From an uncultured Clostridia bacterium (GTDB lineage: Bacteria > Bacillota > Clostridia > Oscillospirales > Ruminococcaceae), in NCBI GenBank assembly GCA_947625375.1, contig CANQOC010000003.1, positions 57,972-121,971 of the forward strand: 64,000 nt of DNA. Reading direction: 5' to 3'. Position numbers and translations under genes: made by a program. Every line of letters begins with the position of its first letter. The stretch's first letter is position 1. The notes under the pieces are model-generated. The model was not told the DNA's origin and made no database searches. It saw only the letters and a program-made list of their open reading frames with translations. Below, piece after piece: positions 46,474-55,680 of this stretch.

Positions 46474-47954
46474 TGAGCGCGCGGGCAAAAAAGCTTGTCG
46501 TCATCGGCGTGTTTATCCTGAGTATGGCGCTGGTGCTCGTTCTGCTTATTGTCACCAAGCCGAAGGACGAACCCGAAGCCGACGTCACCGAGACCGACAG
46601 CTCGATTACGGTCATGCCGTATTTAAGGGACGATGTCGCACAGATGACGGTTCACAACGAGAGCGGGGAATACACTATCCGCAACGGCGTCTCGGGATTC
46701 GTCATCGACGAGTTCAACGGATTCAGACAGAATTCGACGACGATGGGCGCGGCGGCAAGGTGCGCCGCCGAGCTTAAGGCAGAGGCGCTTGTCGAAGAAA
46801 ACGCCGAAAATCTCGATAAATACGGCTTATCCGACGATAACCCGAAGTCGAGGTGCGACGTGACTCTTAAAGACGGCACCGCATATACCCTCTACTTCGG
46901 AATCGACGCCCCCGACGGCGAGACGAGATACGTCAGAAAGGCCGACTCGAAGGACGTCTATACGGTTCTTCTTAACAGCTCGGGATATATGTACTACTCG
47001 GCGGACGATTTCATCAGCCTTGCGGTCACCGACGAGCTCACCAACAACAACACCGCGCCGACCCTCGACCACATGGTCATAACCCGAAAGGACCTCGACT
47101 ATGACATCGAGTTTATCGACGACAGCAAGAAGTACAACGCCGACGACGTTTCGATGGCGTCGTCACAGGTGATGATTTCGCCGGTATACGCATATCTTGA
47201 CATAACGAATTCCAACGCGATTATGTACGGCTTCTGGGGACTTACCGCGCTCGACGTCGTAAAGGTCCACCCGACCGCCGACGACTTTAAGGAATACGGT
47301 CTCGACGACCCTTTCTGCGAGGTGAATCTCGAGGCGGAGCTTCAGGTCTACAATATGAAGATAGGAAACGTCTGCGAATACCAACTCGACGAAAACGGCA
47401 ACCCGACCTCGGAGCCGTACTCGTACTACTGCTACTACAACGGCGTCGACATAATCTATGTATTCGCGGCGAGCGAGGTGCCGTGGGCGGTGTTCAGCCC
47501 GATTGACATTCTATCGACGATGATGACCTCGAACTACATCTATACCCTCGACTTCATCGACATATCGTTCATCGGCGACAACCCCGCGGACTATCACTTC
47601 GAGCTTAAGAGCGACCTTGAAAACACCGTTTTCGAGGAAGGCGACGTCAACGGAGTCGAATTCAGCGGCGACGACTTCAAGATTTTCTATCAGTTCCTGC
47701 TCAAGTGCCCGATAGACGACCTCTGTTTCGACGACCCGCCCGAGGAGGACCTTATCGCGCGGATTGATTTTCGGCGGGACGACGGCGACGGCGATATCCT
47801 CGAGTTCTATGACCTCAAAAACGGCCGCGTCGCGATAAAGCTCAACGGAACGACGTCGTTCAGCCAGCCGATTGGATACCTCAACGTCTTAAGACAGAAC
47901 GTCGACCTCTTTGTCGGCGGCGCGACCGGCGACGAGCTTATTCAGGTCTGGTGA
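46473..47954 (+). CDS. DUF4340 domain-containing membrane-anchored protein
   Basis: 493 residues. An N-terminal helix (about 7-27, LVVIGVFILSMALVLVLLIV) anchors a long acidic extracytoplasmic region. Repeated segments (VDEFNGFRQNSTTMGAAARCAAELKAEALVE, then ENLDKYGLSDDNPKSRCDVTLKDG) are the DUF4340 signature, seen again near residue 270 (DFKEYGLDDPFCEVNLEAE). DUF4340 proteins accompany GldG-like ABC systems in many phyla. The start overlaps the previous stop (TAATG), confirming an operon. Confidence 0.85.
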   Translation: MSARAKKLVVIGVFILSMALVLVLLIVTKPKDEPEADVTETDSSITVMPYLRDDVAQMTVHNESGEYTIRNGVSGFVIDEFNGFRQNSTTMGAAARCAAELKAEALVEENAENLDKYGLSDDNPKSRCDVTLKDGTAYTLYFGIDAPDGETRYVRKADSKDVYTVLLNSSGYMYYSADDFISLAVTDELTNNNTAPTLDHMVITRKDLDYDIEFIDDSKKYNADDVSMASSQVMISPVYAYLDITNSNAIMYGFWGLTALDVVKVHPTADDFKEYGLDDPFCEVNLEAELQVYNMKIGNVCEYQLDENGNPTSEPYSYYCYYNGVDIIYVFAASEVPWAVFSPIDILSTMMTSNYIYTLDFIDISFIGDNPADYHFELKSDLENTVFEEGDVNGVEFSGDDFKIFYQFLLKCPIDDLCFDDPPEEDLIARIDFRRDDGDGDILEFYDLKNGRVAIKLNGTTSFSQPIGYLNVLRQNVDLFVGGATGDELIQVW

Positions 47955-47982
47955 CCGATATATTTTACGGGAGGAGATATTT

Positions 47983-48252
47983 ATGGCAAAGTATTTTGAA
48001 TACCGCGGACTTCCGCTTGTAAGAAAGGGAAACGAGCTCTATTACGGCTCGATGGGCGACCCCGAGGTCGTCATGATGACCCTTATGGGAAAAAAGACCC
48101 TCGGCGACACCGAGGTCGCGACCAAGGTCCAGCTCTACAGAATGGTGACCGACGAAAGCGTCCCGGTCATGCAGAGGATTACGAAGACCGCAGTTAAGGG
48201 GAGCTTATTCGAGGCTCTCGACTTGGCATACGACTGGATTGGAAACAGATAG
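47983..48252 (+). CDS. Small conserved-looking protein of unknown function
   Basis: 89 residues from the ATG at 47983, which follows GGGAGGAGA; longer in-frame starts lie inside the DUF4340 gene. The sequence begins AKYFEYRGLPLVRKGNELYYG and is a compact mix of strands and helices with no membrane segment or Cys. It sits 28 bp after the ABC operon. I do not recognise the family. Confidence 0.75.
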   Translation: MAKYFEYRGLPLVRKGNELYYGSMGDPEVVMMTLMGKKTLGDTEVATKVQLYRMVTDESVPVMQRITKTAVKGSLFEALDLAYDWIGNR

Positions 48253-48300
48253 GTTTCCGCCGGCGTTTCGCCGCATTATTTCAGACCGGAGGACATAAAC

Positions 48301-48570
48301 ATGAAAGCGGTAATATCTGTTATCGGAAAGGACGCCGTCGGCATACTCGCAAAGGTTTCGTCGATGTGCGCCGAATATAACGCAAACGTGACCGACGTGA
48401 GCCAGTCGGTGCTTCAGGACGTCTTTGCGATGGTGATGCTTGTCGACATCACAAAGCTGTCCATACCCCTTGCCGAGCTTTCGGACAGAATGAGCGCGCT
48501 CGGAAAGTCGCTCGGACTCTCGGTATACGTCATGCACGAAGACATCTTCAACATCATGCACAAAATCTGA
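48301..48570 (+). CDS. ACT domain protein
   Basis: 89 residues forming a single ACT domain: [34 protein letters not shown]. The GxDxxG-like turn (GKDAVG) is the usual amino-acid binding site at the dimer interface. It lies 16 bp before a PFL/DUF711 gene, and the two are adjacent in many Firmicutes and Bifidobacteria. An allosteric or sensing role for its neighbour is inferred. Confidence 0.92.
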   Translation: MKAVISVIGKDAVGILAKVSSMCAEYNANVTDVSQSVLQDVFAMVMLVDITKLSIPLAELSDRMSALGKSLGLSVYVMHEDIFNIMHKI

Positions 48571-48586
48571 ATCGGGGAGGCGGAAT

Positions 48587-49942
48587 ATGATAAACCTCAG
48601 CGACATTCTTGAGACAATAAGAATGATACAGGACGAGTGCCTCGACATAAGGACGATAACGATGGGCATCTCCCTCCTCGACTGCACCGACAGCGACATC
48701 GACCGCGCCTGTGAAAAGGTGTATAAAAAGATAACCTCCTGCGCAAAGGACCTTGTCAGGGTCGGCGAGGAGATTGAAAAGGAATACGGCATCCCGATTA
48801 TAAACAAGAGGATTTCGGTCACGCCGATTTCGATGATTTCGGCGGCATGTAAGGAAAGTCCGGTGAAATTCGCCCTGACGATGGACAGGGCGGCCGAGGC
48901 GGTCGGGGTAAACCTCATCGGGGGATACTCCGCTCTTGTCCAGAAGGGATTTTCTGCCGGCGACCGCGAGCTTATCGAGTCGATACCCGAGGCGCTGGCG
49001 AAGACGTCGCGCGTCTGTTCGTCGGTCAATATCGGCTCGACGAAGACCGGAATAAACCTTGACGCCTGCAAGCTTATGGGCAGGATTGTCCGCGAGACCG
49101 CCGAGGCGACGGTCGACTCGGACTGCTTCGGCGCGGCAAAGCTCGTCGTCTTCTGCAACTCGGTCGACGACAACCCGTTTATGGCGGGCGCATATCACGG
49201 CGTCGGCGAACCCGACTGCATCATAAACGTCGGAGTATCCGGCCCCGGAGTCGTCCGCGCGGCCCTCTCGAAGCACCCGAACGCCGACATCAACGAGGTC
49301 TGCGACATCATCAAGAAGACCGCTTATAAGATAACCCGCGTCGGACAGCTCGTCGGAGTGACGGCTTCCGAGAGGCTCGGAGTCCCGTTCGGAATCGTCG
49401 ACCTCTCCCTTGCGCCGACTCCGGCGGTCGGCGACAGCGTTGCGCATATCCTCGAGGAAATCGGACTTGAACAGTGCGGCGCGCCGGGGACTACGGCCTG
49501 CCTTGCGCTCCTGAACGACTCGGTGAAAAAGGGCGGAGTTATGGCCTGTTCGTCGGTAGGCGGACTTTCGGGCGCGTTTATCCCCGTATCCGAGGACGCC
49601 GGAATGATTGACGACGCGCGCAGCGGCTCGCTCACCATCGAAAAGCTCGAGGCGATGACGGCGGTGTGTTCCGTAGGTCTCGACATGATAGCCATTCCCG
49701 GCGACACCACCGCCGACGCGATTGCCGGCATTATCGCCGACGAGGCCGCAATCGGAATGATAAACTCGAAGACGACCGCCGTAAGAGTCATTCCCGCCAT
49801 CGGAAAGAAGGACGGCGAAGAGCTCGATTGGGGCGGACTTTTCGGTCACGCGCCGATAATGCGGGTCAACAAAATGTCGCAGTCGAAGTTCATCAACCGC
49901 GGGGGACAGATTCCCGCCCCGCTTCACAGCCTTAAAAACTGA
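48587..49942 (+). CDS. PFL family protein (DUF711)
   Basis: 451 residues. The family shows weak similarity to the pyruvate formate-lyase fold and was proposed to be a regulator or enzyme; no reaction is established. Seen here are the typical start [23 protein letters not shown], repeated [21 protein letters not shown] and a Gly-rich centre [19 protein letters not shown]. There is no glycyl-radical loop, so it is not PFL itself. It is transcribed with the ACT protein and ends at a terminator. Confidence 0.9.
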   Translation: MINLSDILETIRMIQDECLDIRTITMGISLLDCTDSDIDRACEKVYKKITSCAKDLVRVGEEIEKEYGIPIINKRISVTPISMISAACKESPVKFALTMDRAAEAVGVNLIGGYSALVQKGFSAGDRELIESIPEALAKTSRVCSSVNIGSTKTGINLDACKLMGRIVRETAEATVDSDCFGAAKLVVFCNSVDDNPFMAGAYHGVGEPDCIINVGVSGPGVVRAALSKHPNADINEVCDIIKKTAYKITRVGQLVGVTASERLGVPFGIVDLSLAPTPAVGDSVAHILEEIGLEQCGAPGTTACLALLNDSVKKGGVMACSSVGGLSGAFIPVSEDAGMIDDARSGSLTIEKLEAMTAVCSVGLDMIAIPGDTTADAIAGIIADEAAIGMINSKTTAVRVIPAIGKKDGEELDWGGLFGHAPIMRVNKMSQSKFINRGGQIPAPLHSLKN

Positions 49943-49953
49943 CGAAAAGTTTG

Positions 49954-49982
49954 TCCGCTCGGTGCTCCCGGGCGGATTTTTT
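49954..49982 (+). terminator. Rho-independent terminator after the DUF711 gene
   Basis: TCCGCTCGG (49954-49962) pairs with CCGGGCGGA (49968-49976) with one G-T pair, followed by TTTTTT. Confidence 0.85.
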
Positions 49983-50054
49983 CGGAAAAATTTCCGGGAC
50001 ATGCGATAAAACGCGCCTCCCGAGCGCTATAAGAATGAAAGGAGCTGATACCCG

Positions 50055-50588
50055 ATGCCGAACGATATCGACGGAATAATCCGAAGGCTTGCCGACGGCG
50101 ACATGAGCGCTCTCGCCGACCTTTATTCGGCAGTCGGGGCAAGGGTATACGGCTACTGCCTTTCGATGTTGAAAAACCGGCACGACGCCGAGGACGCCCT
50201 TTCGGACACAATCCTCGAGGCGGCGAGATACTCGAAGAGCTATAGGCCGATGGGAAAGCCGACGGCTTGGGTGATAAGGATTGCACGAAGCGTCTGCGTG
50301 ACGAAGCTTCGGGAGCGAAAGCGGCTTTCCGACGACCCGCCCGAGGACTTCGACGCCGTCGACCCGAGCTGTAAAATCGAGGACGTCGCGGCGCTTCGTG
50401 CGTGCTTCAACAGCCTCGGGGACGATGAGCGCGAGGTCATCGTCCTTCACGCGGCGGTCGGACTTAAGCACAGGGAGATTGCGGGACTTCTCGGCTGTCC
50501 GCTCTCGACCGCGCTTTCGAGATATCAGCGGGCGGTAAAGAAGCTTGAAAAAGCCTTATACGGCGAAGAGAACGGAGATTTGCCATGA
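50055..50588 (+). CDS. ECF-type RNA polymerase sigma factor
   Basis: 177 residues. Region 2 (about 18-90: LADLYSAVGARVYGYCLSMLKNRHDAEDALSDTILEAARY) binds core polymerase and the -10; region 4 (about 120-170: LGDDEREVIVLHAAVGLKHREIAGLLGCPLSTALSRYQRAVKKLEKAL) has the helix-turn-helix for the -35. There is no region 1 or 3, as in ECF factors. The next gene starts on the overlapping ATGA and encodes a membrane protein that probably holds the sigma factor inactive. Confidence 0.92.
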   Translation: MPNDIDGIIRRLADGDMSALADLYSAVGARVYGYCLSMLKNRHDAEDALSDTILEAARYSKSYRPMGKPTAWVIRIARSVCVTKLRERKRLSDDPPEDFDAVDPSCKIEDVAALRACFNSLGDDEREVIVLHAAVGLKHREIAGLLGCPLSTALSRYQRAVKKLEKALYGEENGDLP

Positions 50589-51874
50589 AAAGAAGTGTTA
50601 TAATCGAGCAAAGAGTTAAGAGCGCGTTTTTAAGCGCCGTTCCCGACGTCGGCGACGAGCTTCTTAGGAATCTTTCGGAGCGGAAGGGGACGAAAATTGA
50701 GATGACCGAAGAGAAAAAGAGGCATCTGGGACTTAAGATTGCCGGAGCTGCGGCGGCTGCCGCGGTGATTGCTGCGGCAAGCGTCACCGCCGCGGCGTTT
50801 TCGGGTGACGTCCGCGCCGAGGAGCTTTTGGGATTCACCGGCCGGGAACACGCCTTCGGAATCGCGGCGACATATGCCGTCGAGACCGCCGAGACCGAGG
50901 CCGAGGCGAACAATCTCGCAAACTTTATCCTCGCGGGAATGGCGTATGACATCAGCTCGGAGGACCAAAGCGTCACCTGCGGTCTGATGGGTCTTCGGGC
51001 GGTATATAACGTCGGCTTTAAGGTCGGGGGATATTCCTATGAGATACGGGTCGACGCGAAGACGGGACTCGTAATCGACTGTAAAAGGACGGTCGACCAC
51101 GGTTGGGAGGAGCATATCGCCGAGGATAACGGTCCGATAGTGTCGTCGGAGCTTTTAAGCGGCTATGTTCCCGGGACGGACACCGACAGCGCCGAGGTCG
51201 GCGAAATCGGGTTTATGAAGGCGTTAGTCATCGCGAAGGACTATTTCGGCATCGCGCGCTGCAGCGGCGACGGCGAGGAGACTGCCGGCTTTGAGGACTA
51301 CTCCGGCGGCGCGATGAATCACGTCATACAAATCAGGCACGGCGGATATGTCTATGAGTGCCTTGTAAATTCGGTCGACGGAAGCTGTTCCGAGCTTTAT
51401 TCCGGAATCGACCCCGATTTTACCGGCGAGAGCCATGTTCACGAGGACAGCGGGGAGTATATCAGCGGGACCGACGCCGCAAAAATCGCCGAAGAGGCAA
51501 CGGACGGCGAGCTTACGTCGCTGTGGTTCGGCGAGAAACTCGGGGTCTTTAATTGCTTCGTCCTGTGCGACGACGGGATTTACGTCGTATATGTCGACGC
51601 TAAGACCGGCGAGGTCAGGCAAATCGGCAGAACCGACGCGTCGGACAACCGGGAGCACGAAACAATCACGCCGAAATCCGACGCGCCGGAGGGAATGATA
51701 AGCGAGGCGGACGCGGTCATGGCGGTGCTCGAGCGAATCGGCGCCGACCGTGGCGGAGTCGACCTTATCGGGATAAGCCTTTCGGACGGGGAATATACCG
51801 TTGAAATCGCGAAAAACGGCGAAGTGCCGAAGGTGTACCGCGTCGACGCTGTGACCGCGGAAATCAGGGAATAA
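50585..51874 (+). CDS. PepSY-domain membrane protein, probable anti-sigma partner
   Basis: 429 residues. A cytoplasmic segment of about 48 residues (SAFLSAVPDVGDELLRNLSERK) precedes one transmembrane helix (about 49-71, Ala-rich). The extracytoplasmic part has three or four PepSY-like units ending in YEIRVDAKTGLVI, YVVYVDAKTGEVRQI and KVYRVDAVTAEIRE. The overlap with the sigma gene and the cytosolic head suggest an anti-sigma factor whose PepSY domains sense or inhibit envelope proteases. No canonical zinc anti-sigma motif is present. Confidence 0.78.
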   Translation: MKRSVIIEQRVKSAFLSAVPDVGDELLRNLSERKGTKIEMTEEKKRHLGLKIAGAAAAAAVIAAASVTAAAFSGDVRAEELLGFTGREHAFGIAATYAVETAETEAEANNLANFILAGMAYDISSEDQSVTCGLMGLRAVYNVGFKVGGYSYEIRVDAKTGLVIDCKRTVDHGWEEHIAEDNGPIVSSELLSGYVPGTDTDSAEVGEIGFMKALVIAKDYFGIARCSGDGEETAGFEDYSGGAMNHVIQIRHGGYVYECLVNSVDGSCSELYSGIDPDFTGESHVHEDSGEYISGTDAAKIAEEATDGELTSLWFGEKLGVFNCFVLCDDGIYVVYVDAKTGEVRQIGRTDASDNREHETITPKSDAPEGMISEADAVMAVLERIGADRGGVDLIGISLSDGEYTVEIAKNGEVPKVYRVDAVTAEIRE

Positions 51875-51878
51875 AAGA

Positions 51879-51910
51879 AAATCCGCCTTGCCGGCAGGCA
51901 GGCGGAATTT
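51879..51910. terminator. Bidirectional terminator between convergent genes
   Basis: TCCGCC (51882-51887) and GGCGGA (51901-51906) enclose a GC-rich inner part, with A-run and T-run at the two sides (AAAAT / AATTT). It serves the PepSY gene and the minus-strand nucleotidyltransferase gene. Confidence 0.72.
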
Positions 51911-51923
51911 CATATGAAAGAGC

Positions 51924-52805
51924 TTAAAGAACCTTTATCGGATATGCGCCCTTGGCGTGGAGCTCGCGGAGCTTTTGCTCGGTGTCGGCCTTGTCCTCTT
52001 TATAGGTGATGCCGAACCAGCGGTCTCCCGACGCCTTTGCAAGAACCTCGAGACTGCCGTCGGCGAGCATGTCGTTGACCATGACCGGAAGGAGGCACTC
52101 GGCCTTGAGCTGGTCGGGCGCGAGGTCCTTAAGGAAGTCCTCGAAGTATTTTTCCATCGCGGGGAGCGTTTTTTCGCTGAATCCCCAGAAGTTCATCGAG
52201 ACCTCGGCCTCGGGGTCGACGTCGCCGTTTTCGCTGACGATTTTTCCGCCCTTCGGAATGATGCCGCCGGTCTCGGTGACGCTTTTAAGCTTTCCGTTTT
52301 CGATGTCGCAGACGCCGCGCGTCACTCCGCCGTTTTCGCTGACGGTGTTTTTGAGGATATAGGGGACCATCGCGGCGGTGTGCTCACCCATTTTCGGGAG
52401 CATTTCGCGCATGATGTCGAAGCACTCGGCGCCGTAATAGTCGTCGGCGTTCACGGTCACGAAGGGCTCGGTCAGGAATTCCTTCGCGCAGAGCACTGCG
52501 TGAGTCGTGCCGAAAGGCTTGACGCGGTCCTCGGGGACGCTGTACCAATCGGGAAGGCCCGAATAGTCCTGTACTGCATAGCAGACCTCGGCGCGTCCGG
52601 CAATCTTGTCCCCGACCTCGCGCCTGACCGTCTCGACCATCTCTTTTTTGAGAATGAAGACGACCTTGTTGAAGCCGGCCTTGAGCGCGTCGTGAATCGA
52701 ATATTCCATCAGGAATTCGCCGTTCGGTCCGACATGCGAAATCTGTTTGTCTCCGCCGAATCTCGAACCAAGTCCCGCAGCAAGTATAAGAAGTGTGGAT
52801 TTCAT
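51924..52805 (-). CDS. NDP-sugar-type nucleotidyltransferase
   Basis: 293 residues from the ATG at 52805 (GAGGAGG upstream; an in-frame ATG 30 bp earlier would place that site inside the gene). The start LLILAAGLGSRFGGDKQISHVGPNGEFLMEYSIHDA is the nucleotide-binding loop of the NTP-transferase fold, and VNADDYYG near residue 120 binds the metal. Relatives activate sugars or polyols as NDP derivatives; the exact substrate is unknown. It stands alone on the minus strand. Confidence 0.85.
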   Translation of the reverse strand: MKSTLLILAAGLGSRFGGDKQISHVGPNGEFLMEYSIHDALKAGFNKVVFILKKEMVETVRREVGDKIAGRAEVCYAVQDYSGLPDWYSVPEDRVKPFGTTHAVLCAKEFLTEPFVTVNADDYYGAECFDIMREMLPKMGEHTAAMVPYILKNTVSENGGVTRGVCDIENGKLKSVTETGGIIPKGGKIVSENGDVDPEAEVSMNFWGFSEKTLPAMEKYFEDFLKDLAPDQLKAECLLPVMVNDMLADGSLEVLAKASGDRWFGITYKEDKADTEQKLRELHAKGAYPIKVL

Positions 52806-52940
52806 TATGAAAACCTCCTCACAGTATTTCTGCAAATAGTATAGCGTAGTCGAAAGAAAATGTCAAGACGATAGAGTAAAGACAAAAGGCATAAGAACAA
52901 AGCGATTTTTCAGACAAAAATTAGGCAAGTAATGCTTTTG

Positions 52941-52969
52941 TTGCTATTTTTGAGATGCTGTGATATAAT
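52941..52969 (+). promoter_or_regulatory. Promoter of the aldo/keto reductase gene
   Basis: TTGCTA (52941-52946), 17-bp spacer, TATAAT (52964-52969); TCGGAGG follows before the ATG at 52996. Confidence 0.75.
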
Positions 52970-52995
52970 AAATCAAAAACTTCGGAGGTATTGAC

Positions 52996-54123
52996 ATGAT
53001 TTATCACAGCTTTAAGGATTTAAGGATTTCGGGACTCGGAATGGGCGCGATGAGGCTCCCGGTAATCGACGGAAACGACGGCCGAATTGATGAACAAAAG
53101 GCCGCCGAGATGGTCGACCTTGCGATGAAAGGCGGCGTAAACTATTACGACACCGCTTGGGGTTATCACGACGGAAATTCCGAGATTGTGATGGGAAAGG
53201 CGCTCAAAAAATATCCCCGCGAAAGCTTTTATCTTGCCGACAAATTCCCCGGCTACGACCTCGCGAACATGTCGAAGGTAAAGGAAATCTTCCCGAAGCA
53301 GCTCGAAAAGTGCGGCGTCGACTATTTTGACTTCTATCTCTTCCACAACGTCTGCGAAATGAACATCAACGAATATCTCGACCCGAAATTCGGGATTTAC
53401 GACTATCTTGTCGAGCAGAAAAGGGCGGGGAAAATCCGCCACCTCGGCTTCTCGGCGCACGGCAGCTATGACGTGATGAAGCGCTTTTTGGAGGCATACG
53501 GCAAGGAGATGGAGTTCTGCCAGATTCAGCTCAACTATGTCGACTGGACCTTCCAGAACGCAAAGGCAAAGGTCGAGCTTCTGAACGAATGGAACCTCCC
53601 GATTTGGGTGATGGAGCCGGTGCGCGGCGGAAAGCTCGCGAAGCTTCCCGATGAGAGCGCAAAGAGGCTGAAGGCTCTCCGCCCCGACGAGGATATCCCC
53701 GCTTGGGCATTCAGATTTTTGCAGAGCGTCCCGAACGTCACCGTCGTACTCTCGGGAATGTCGAGCGCCGAGCAGATGAAGGACAACATCAAAACTTTCG
53801 AGACCGAAAAGCCGCTTTCGGACGCCGAGATGAGCGAGCTGATGGACGTCGCGGGAGGACTTCTGAACGGCAACCTGCCCTGTACCGCCTGTCACTACTG
53901 CGTCAGCCACTGCCCGCAGGGCCTCGATATACCGATGCTCCTCGAGCTTTATAATGAGCACAGCTTTACCGGCGGCGGGTTCATCGCGCCGATGGCGCTT
54001 ATGGCAATCCCGGAGGATAAACACCCGTCGGCCTGTCTCGGCTGCCGCTCGTGCGAACAGGTATGCCCCCAGCAGATAAAGATTTCCGAAGCGATGGCGG
54101 ACTTTGCCGCTAAGCTCGGATAA
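52996..54123 (+). CDS. Aldo/keto reductase with C-terminal ferredoxin domain
   Basis: 375 residues. A TIM-barrel aldo/keto reductase fills the first 280, with the active-site Asp and Tyr in NYYDTAWGYHDG and Lys in YLADKF. A bacterial ferredoxin-like domain follows: CTACHYCVSHCPQG from residue about 296 and CLGCRSCEQVCPQQ from about 347, enough for two [4Fe-4S] clusters. The fusion is common in anaerobes and suggests electrons from ferredoxin rather than NADPH alone. Substrate unknown. Confidence 0.93.
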   Translation: MIYHSFKDLRISGLGMGAMRLPVIDGNDGRIDEQKAAEMVDLAMKGGVNYYDTAWGYHDGNSEIVMGKALKKYPRESFYLADKFPGYDLANMSKVKEIFPKQLEKCGVDYFDFYLFHNVCEMNINEYLDPKFGIYDYLVEQKRAGKIRHLGFSAHGSYDVMKRFLEAYGKEMEFCQIQLNYVDWTFQNAKAKVELLNEWNLPIWVMEPVRGGKLAKLPDESAKRLKALRPDEDIPAWAFRFLQSVPNVTVVLSGMSSAEQMKDNIKTFETEKPLSDAEMSELMDVAGGLLNGNLPCTACHYCVSHCPQGLDIPMLLELYNEHSFTGGGFIAPMALMAIPEDKHPSACLGCRSCEQVCPQQIKISEAMADFAAKLG

Positions 54124-54242
54124 ATAGGTCACAGACATTTCTTTTTATCGGGAATATCGCCAATCAAAGGTATATCCCGGCTCTTGCTCCGCATAATAAG
54201 CACGAGCGGGATAGCTCGGGATTCTTGATGAAAGGAATTGTT

Positions 54243-54635
54243 ATGATGAAAAAATTAGCTGTGATTATCGCGGCGGCGTGCGCGCTGCTCTGCCTCTGCG
54301 CATGCGGCGACGACGACGTTTACCGCAAACCCGGTACCGGTACCACCCTCGGGACCGTGACCTCTGCCGACGAGTCGGCGGGTACCGACAACGGGACCTA
54401 TAGCGCAAGTCCCGACGGCGACGTCTCGGACACCACCGACGGGGTTCTTGAAGACGGATTTGAAGACCTCGAGGACGGGGTCGAGCGCGTCGAGGACGGA
54501 ATCGACCAAGGAATGGACAGGGCCGAGGACGCTATCGACGGCAATTCGGACGCATCGGCGTCCGCCGACGGAAGCGACATCAACGGCGCGGGTCAGGGCA
54601 CCGGAAACGGCGCCACCAACGGCAACTCGCACTGA
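54243..54635 (+). CDS. Small acidic lipoprotein
   Basis: 130 residues from the ATG at 54243 (AAAGGA upstream). The signal ends CLCAC, with the lipidated Cys at about 21. The mature part is Thr/Ser/Gly/Asp-rich with a helical heptad-like run LEDGFEDLEDGVERVEDGID and a Gly/Asn-rich tail. No known domain. Many Clostridia carry similar tiny lipoproteins near pantothenate or redox genes, but no function is known. A terminator follows. Confidence 0.75.
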   Translation: MMKKLAVIIAAACALLCLCACGDDDVYRKPGTGTTLGTVTSADESAGTDNGTYSASPDGDVSDTTDGVLEDGFEDLEDGVERVEDGIDQGMDRAEDAIDGNSDASASADGSDINGAGQGTGNGATNGNSH

Positions 54636-54651
54636 TATATGCAATAAAAAC

Positions 54652-54676
54652 CGGGAGTTCGTCTCCCGATTTTTTT
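54652..54676 (+). terminator. Rho-independent terminator
   Basis: CGGGAG (54652-54657) pairs with CTCCCG (54663-54668), followed by ATTTTTTT. Confidence 0.88.
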
Positions 54677-54802
54677 GTCGCCGGGAGTGTATAGCCGTGC
54701 ATAAATATACAGCAAAAATGTATAATCCTACCCAAAAATCACACAAAGGCGGGGGCGTTTTGTTGAAAAATTGTGTATGAATACGAAATTGACGCCGGGG
54801 TC

Positions 54803-54831
54803 TTGATTATAATCCGGGCGGGTATTATAAT
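54803..54831 (+). promoter_or_regulatory. Promoter of the coaX operon
   Basis: TTGATT (54803-54808), 17-bp spacer, TATAAT (54826-54831). The ATG of coaX is 52 bp downstream, after AGGAGG. Confidence 0.75.
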
Positions 54832-54883
54832 ATCAAATCAGAAAAACGGATTTTGCCGTTTTTGCGAAAAAGGAGGAAAAACA

Positions 54884-55663
54884 ATGCTTTTTGCCGTTGA
54901 CGCAGGAAATACGAACATCGTCCTCGGAGTCTTCGACGGCCCCGACCGTCTTCTTTTCACCTCGCGGGTTGTCACCGACCCGCTTATGACCGGCGACCAA
55001 TACGCGGGGATTATCGCTAATATTCTCAGTCTCTACAATATCCCGCGCGAAAAAATCACCGATTCGATTGTGTCGACAGTCGTCCCCGCGCTTATGCAGT
55101 CGCTCCCGGCGGCGCTCAAGCTCCTGTTTAAAAGCGAGCCGCTTGTGCTCGGAAGGGGACTTAAGAGCGGTCTTAAGGTAAGGGGATTAAGTCCCGACGC
55201 GCTCGGCGCAGACCTTGTCTGCGGGGCAGTCGGCGCGTTAAAAAAATATCCCGCGCCGCTTATCGTCTTCGACTTCGGGACCGCGACGACCGTTTCGGCA
55301 ATCGACCGCGACGGCGTATTCATCGGCGGAACGATTATCCCGGGGATAATGATTTCGCTTAAGGCGCTGAGCTCGACTGCCGCGCTTTTAAAGGACATCT
55401 CGCCGAACGGGAGCATTTCGCCGATAAGCCTTGACACCGCCGAGTGTATGCGCTCGGGGTCGATTCTCAGCGCCGCTTATATGATGGACGGAATGATTCA
55501 AAGCTTCCGCGAAACTCTCGGGGAGGACGCCTTTGTCGTCGCGACCGGCGGTCTTTCGTCGCTCGTCGTCCCGCACTGCAAGACCGCGGGAATAGTCCGC
55601 GACGATACGCTTTTGCTCGACGGACTTTATGAAATATTCGCCCTTAACAGCAATAACAAATGA
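54884..55663 (+). CDS. coaX: Type III pantothenate kinase
   Basis: 259 residues from the ATG at 54884; the frame is open further upstream, but LFAVDAGNTNIVLGVFD is the usual N-terminus and AGGAGG precedes it. ASKHA motifs: the phosphate-1 loop DAGNTN and the later DFGTATTVSAID. It phosphorylates pantothenate, the first step to coenzyme A, is insensitive to CoA feedback and needs a monovalent cation. It is followed 17 bp later by an ECF transport component, probably for its own substrate. Confidence 0.95.
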   Translation: MLFAVDAGNTNIVLGVFDGPDRLLFTSRVVTDPLMTGDQYAGIIANILSLYNIPREKITDSIVSTVVPALMQSLPAALKLLFKSEPLVLGRGLKSGLKVRGLSPDALGADLVCGAVGALKKYPAPLIVFDFGTATTVSAIDRDGVFIGGTIIPGIMISLKALSSTAALLKDISPNGSISPISLDTAECMRSGSILSAAYMMDGMIQSFRETLGEDAFVVATGGLSSLVVPHCKTAGIVRDDTLLLDGLYEIFALNSNNK

Positions 55664-55680
55664 CAGCAGGAGGAGATTAT

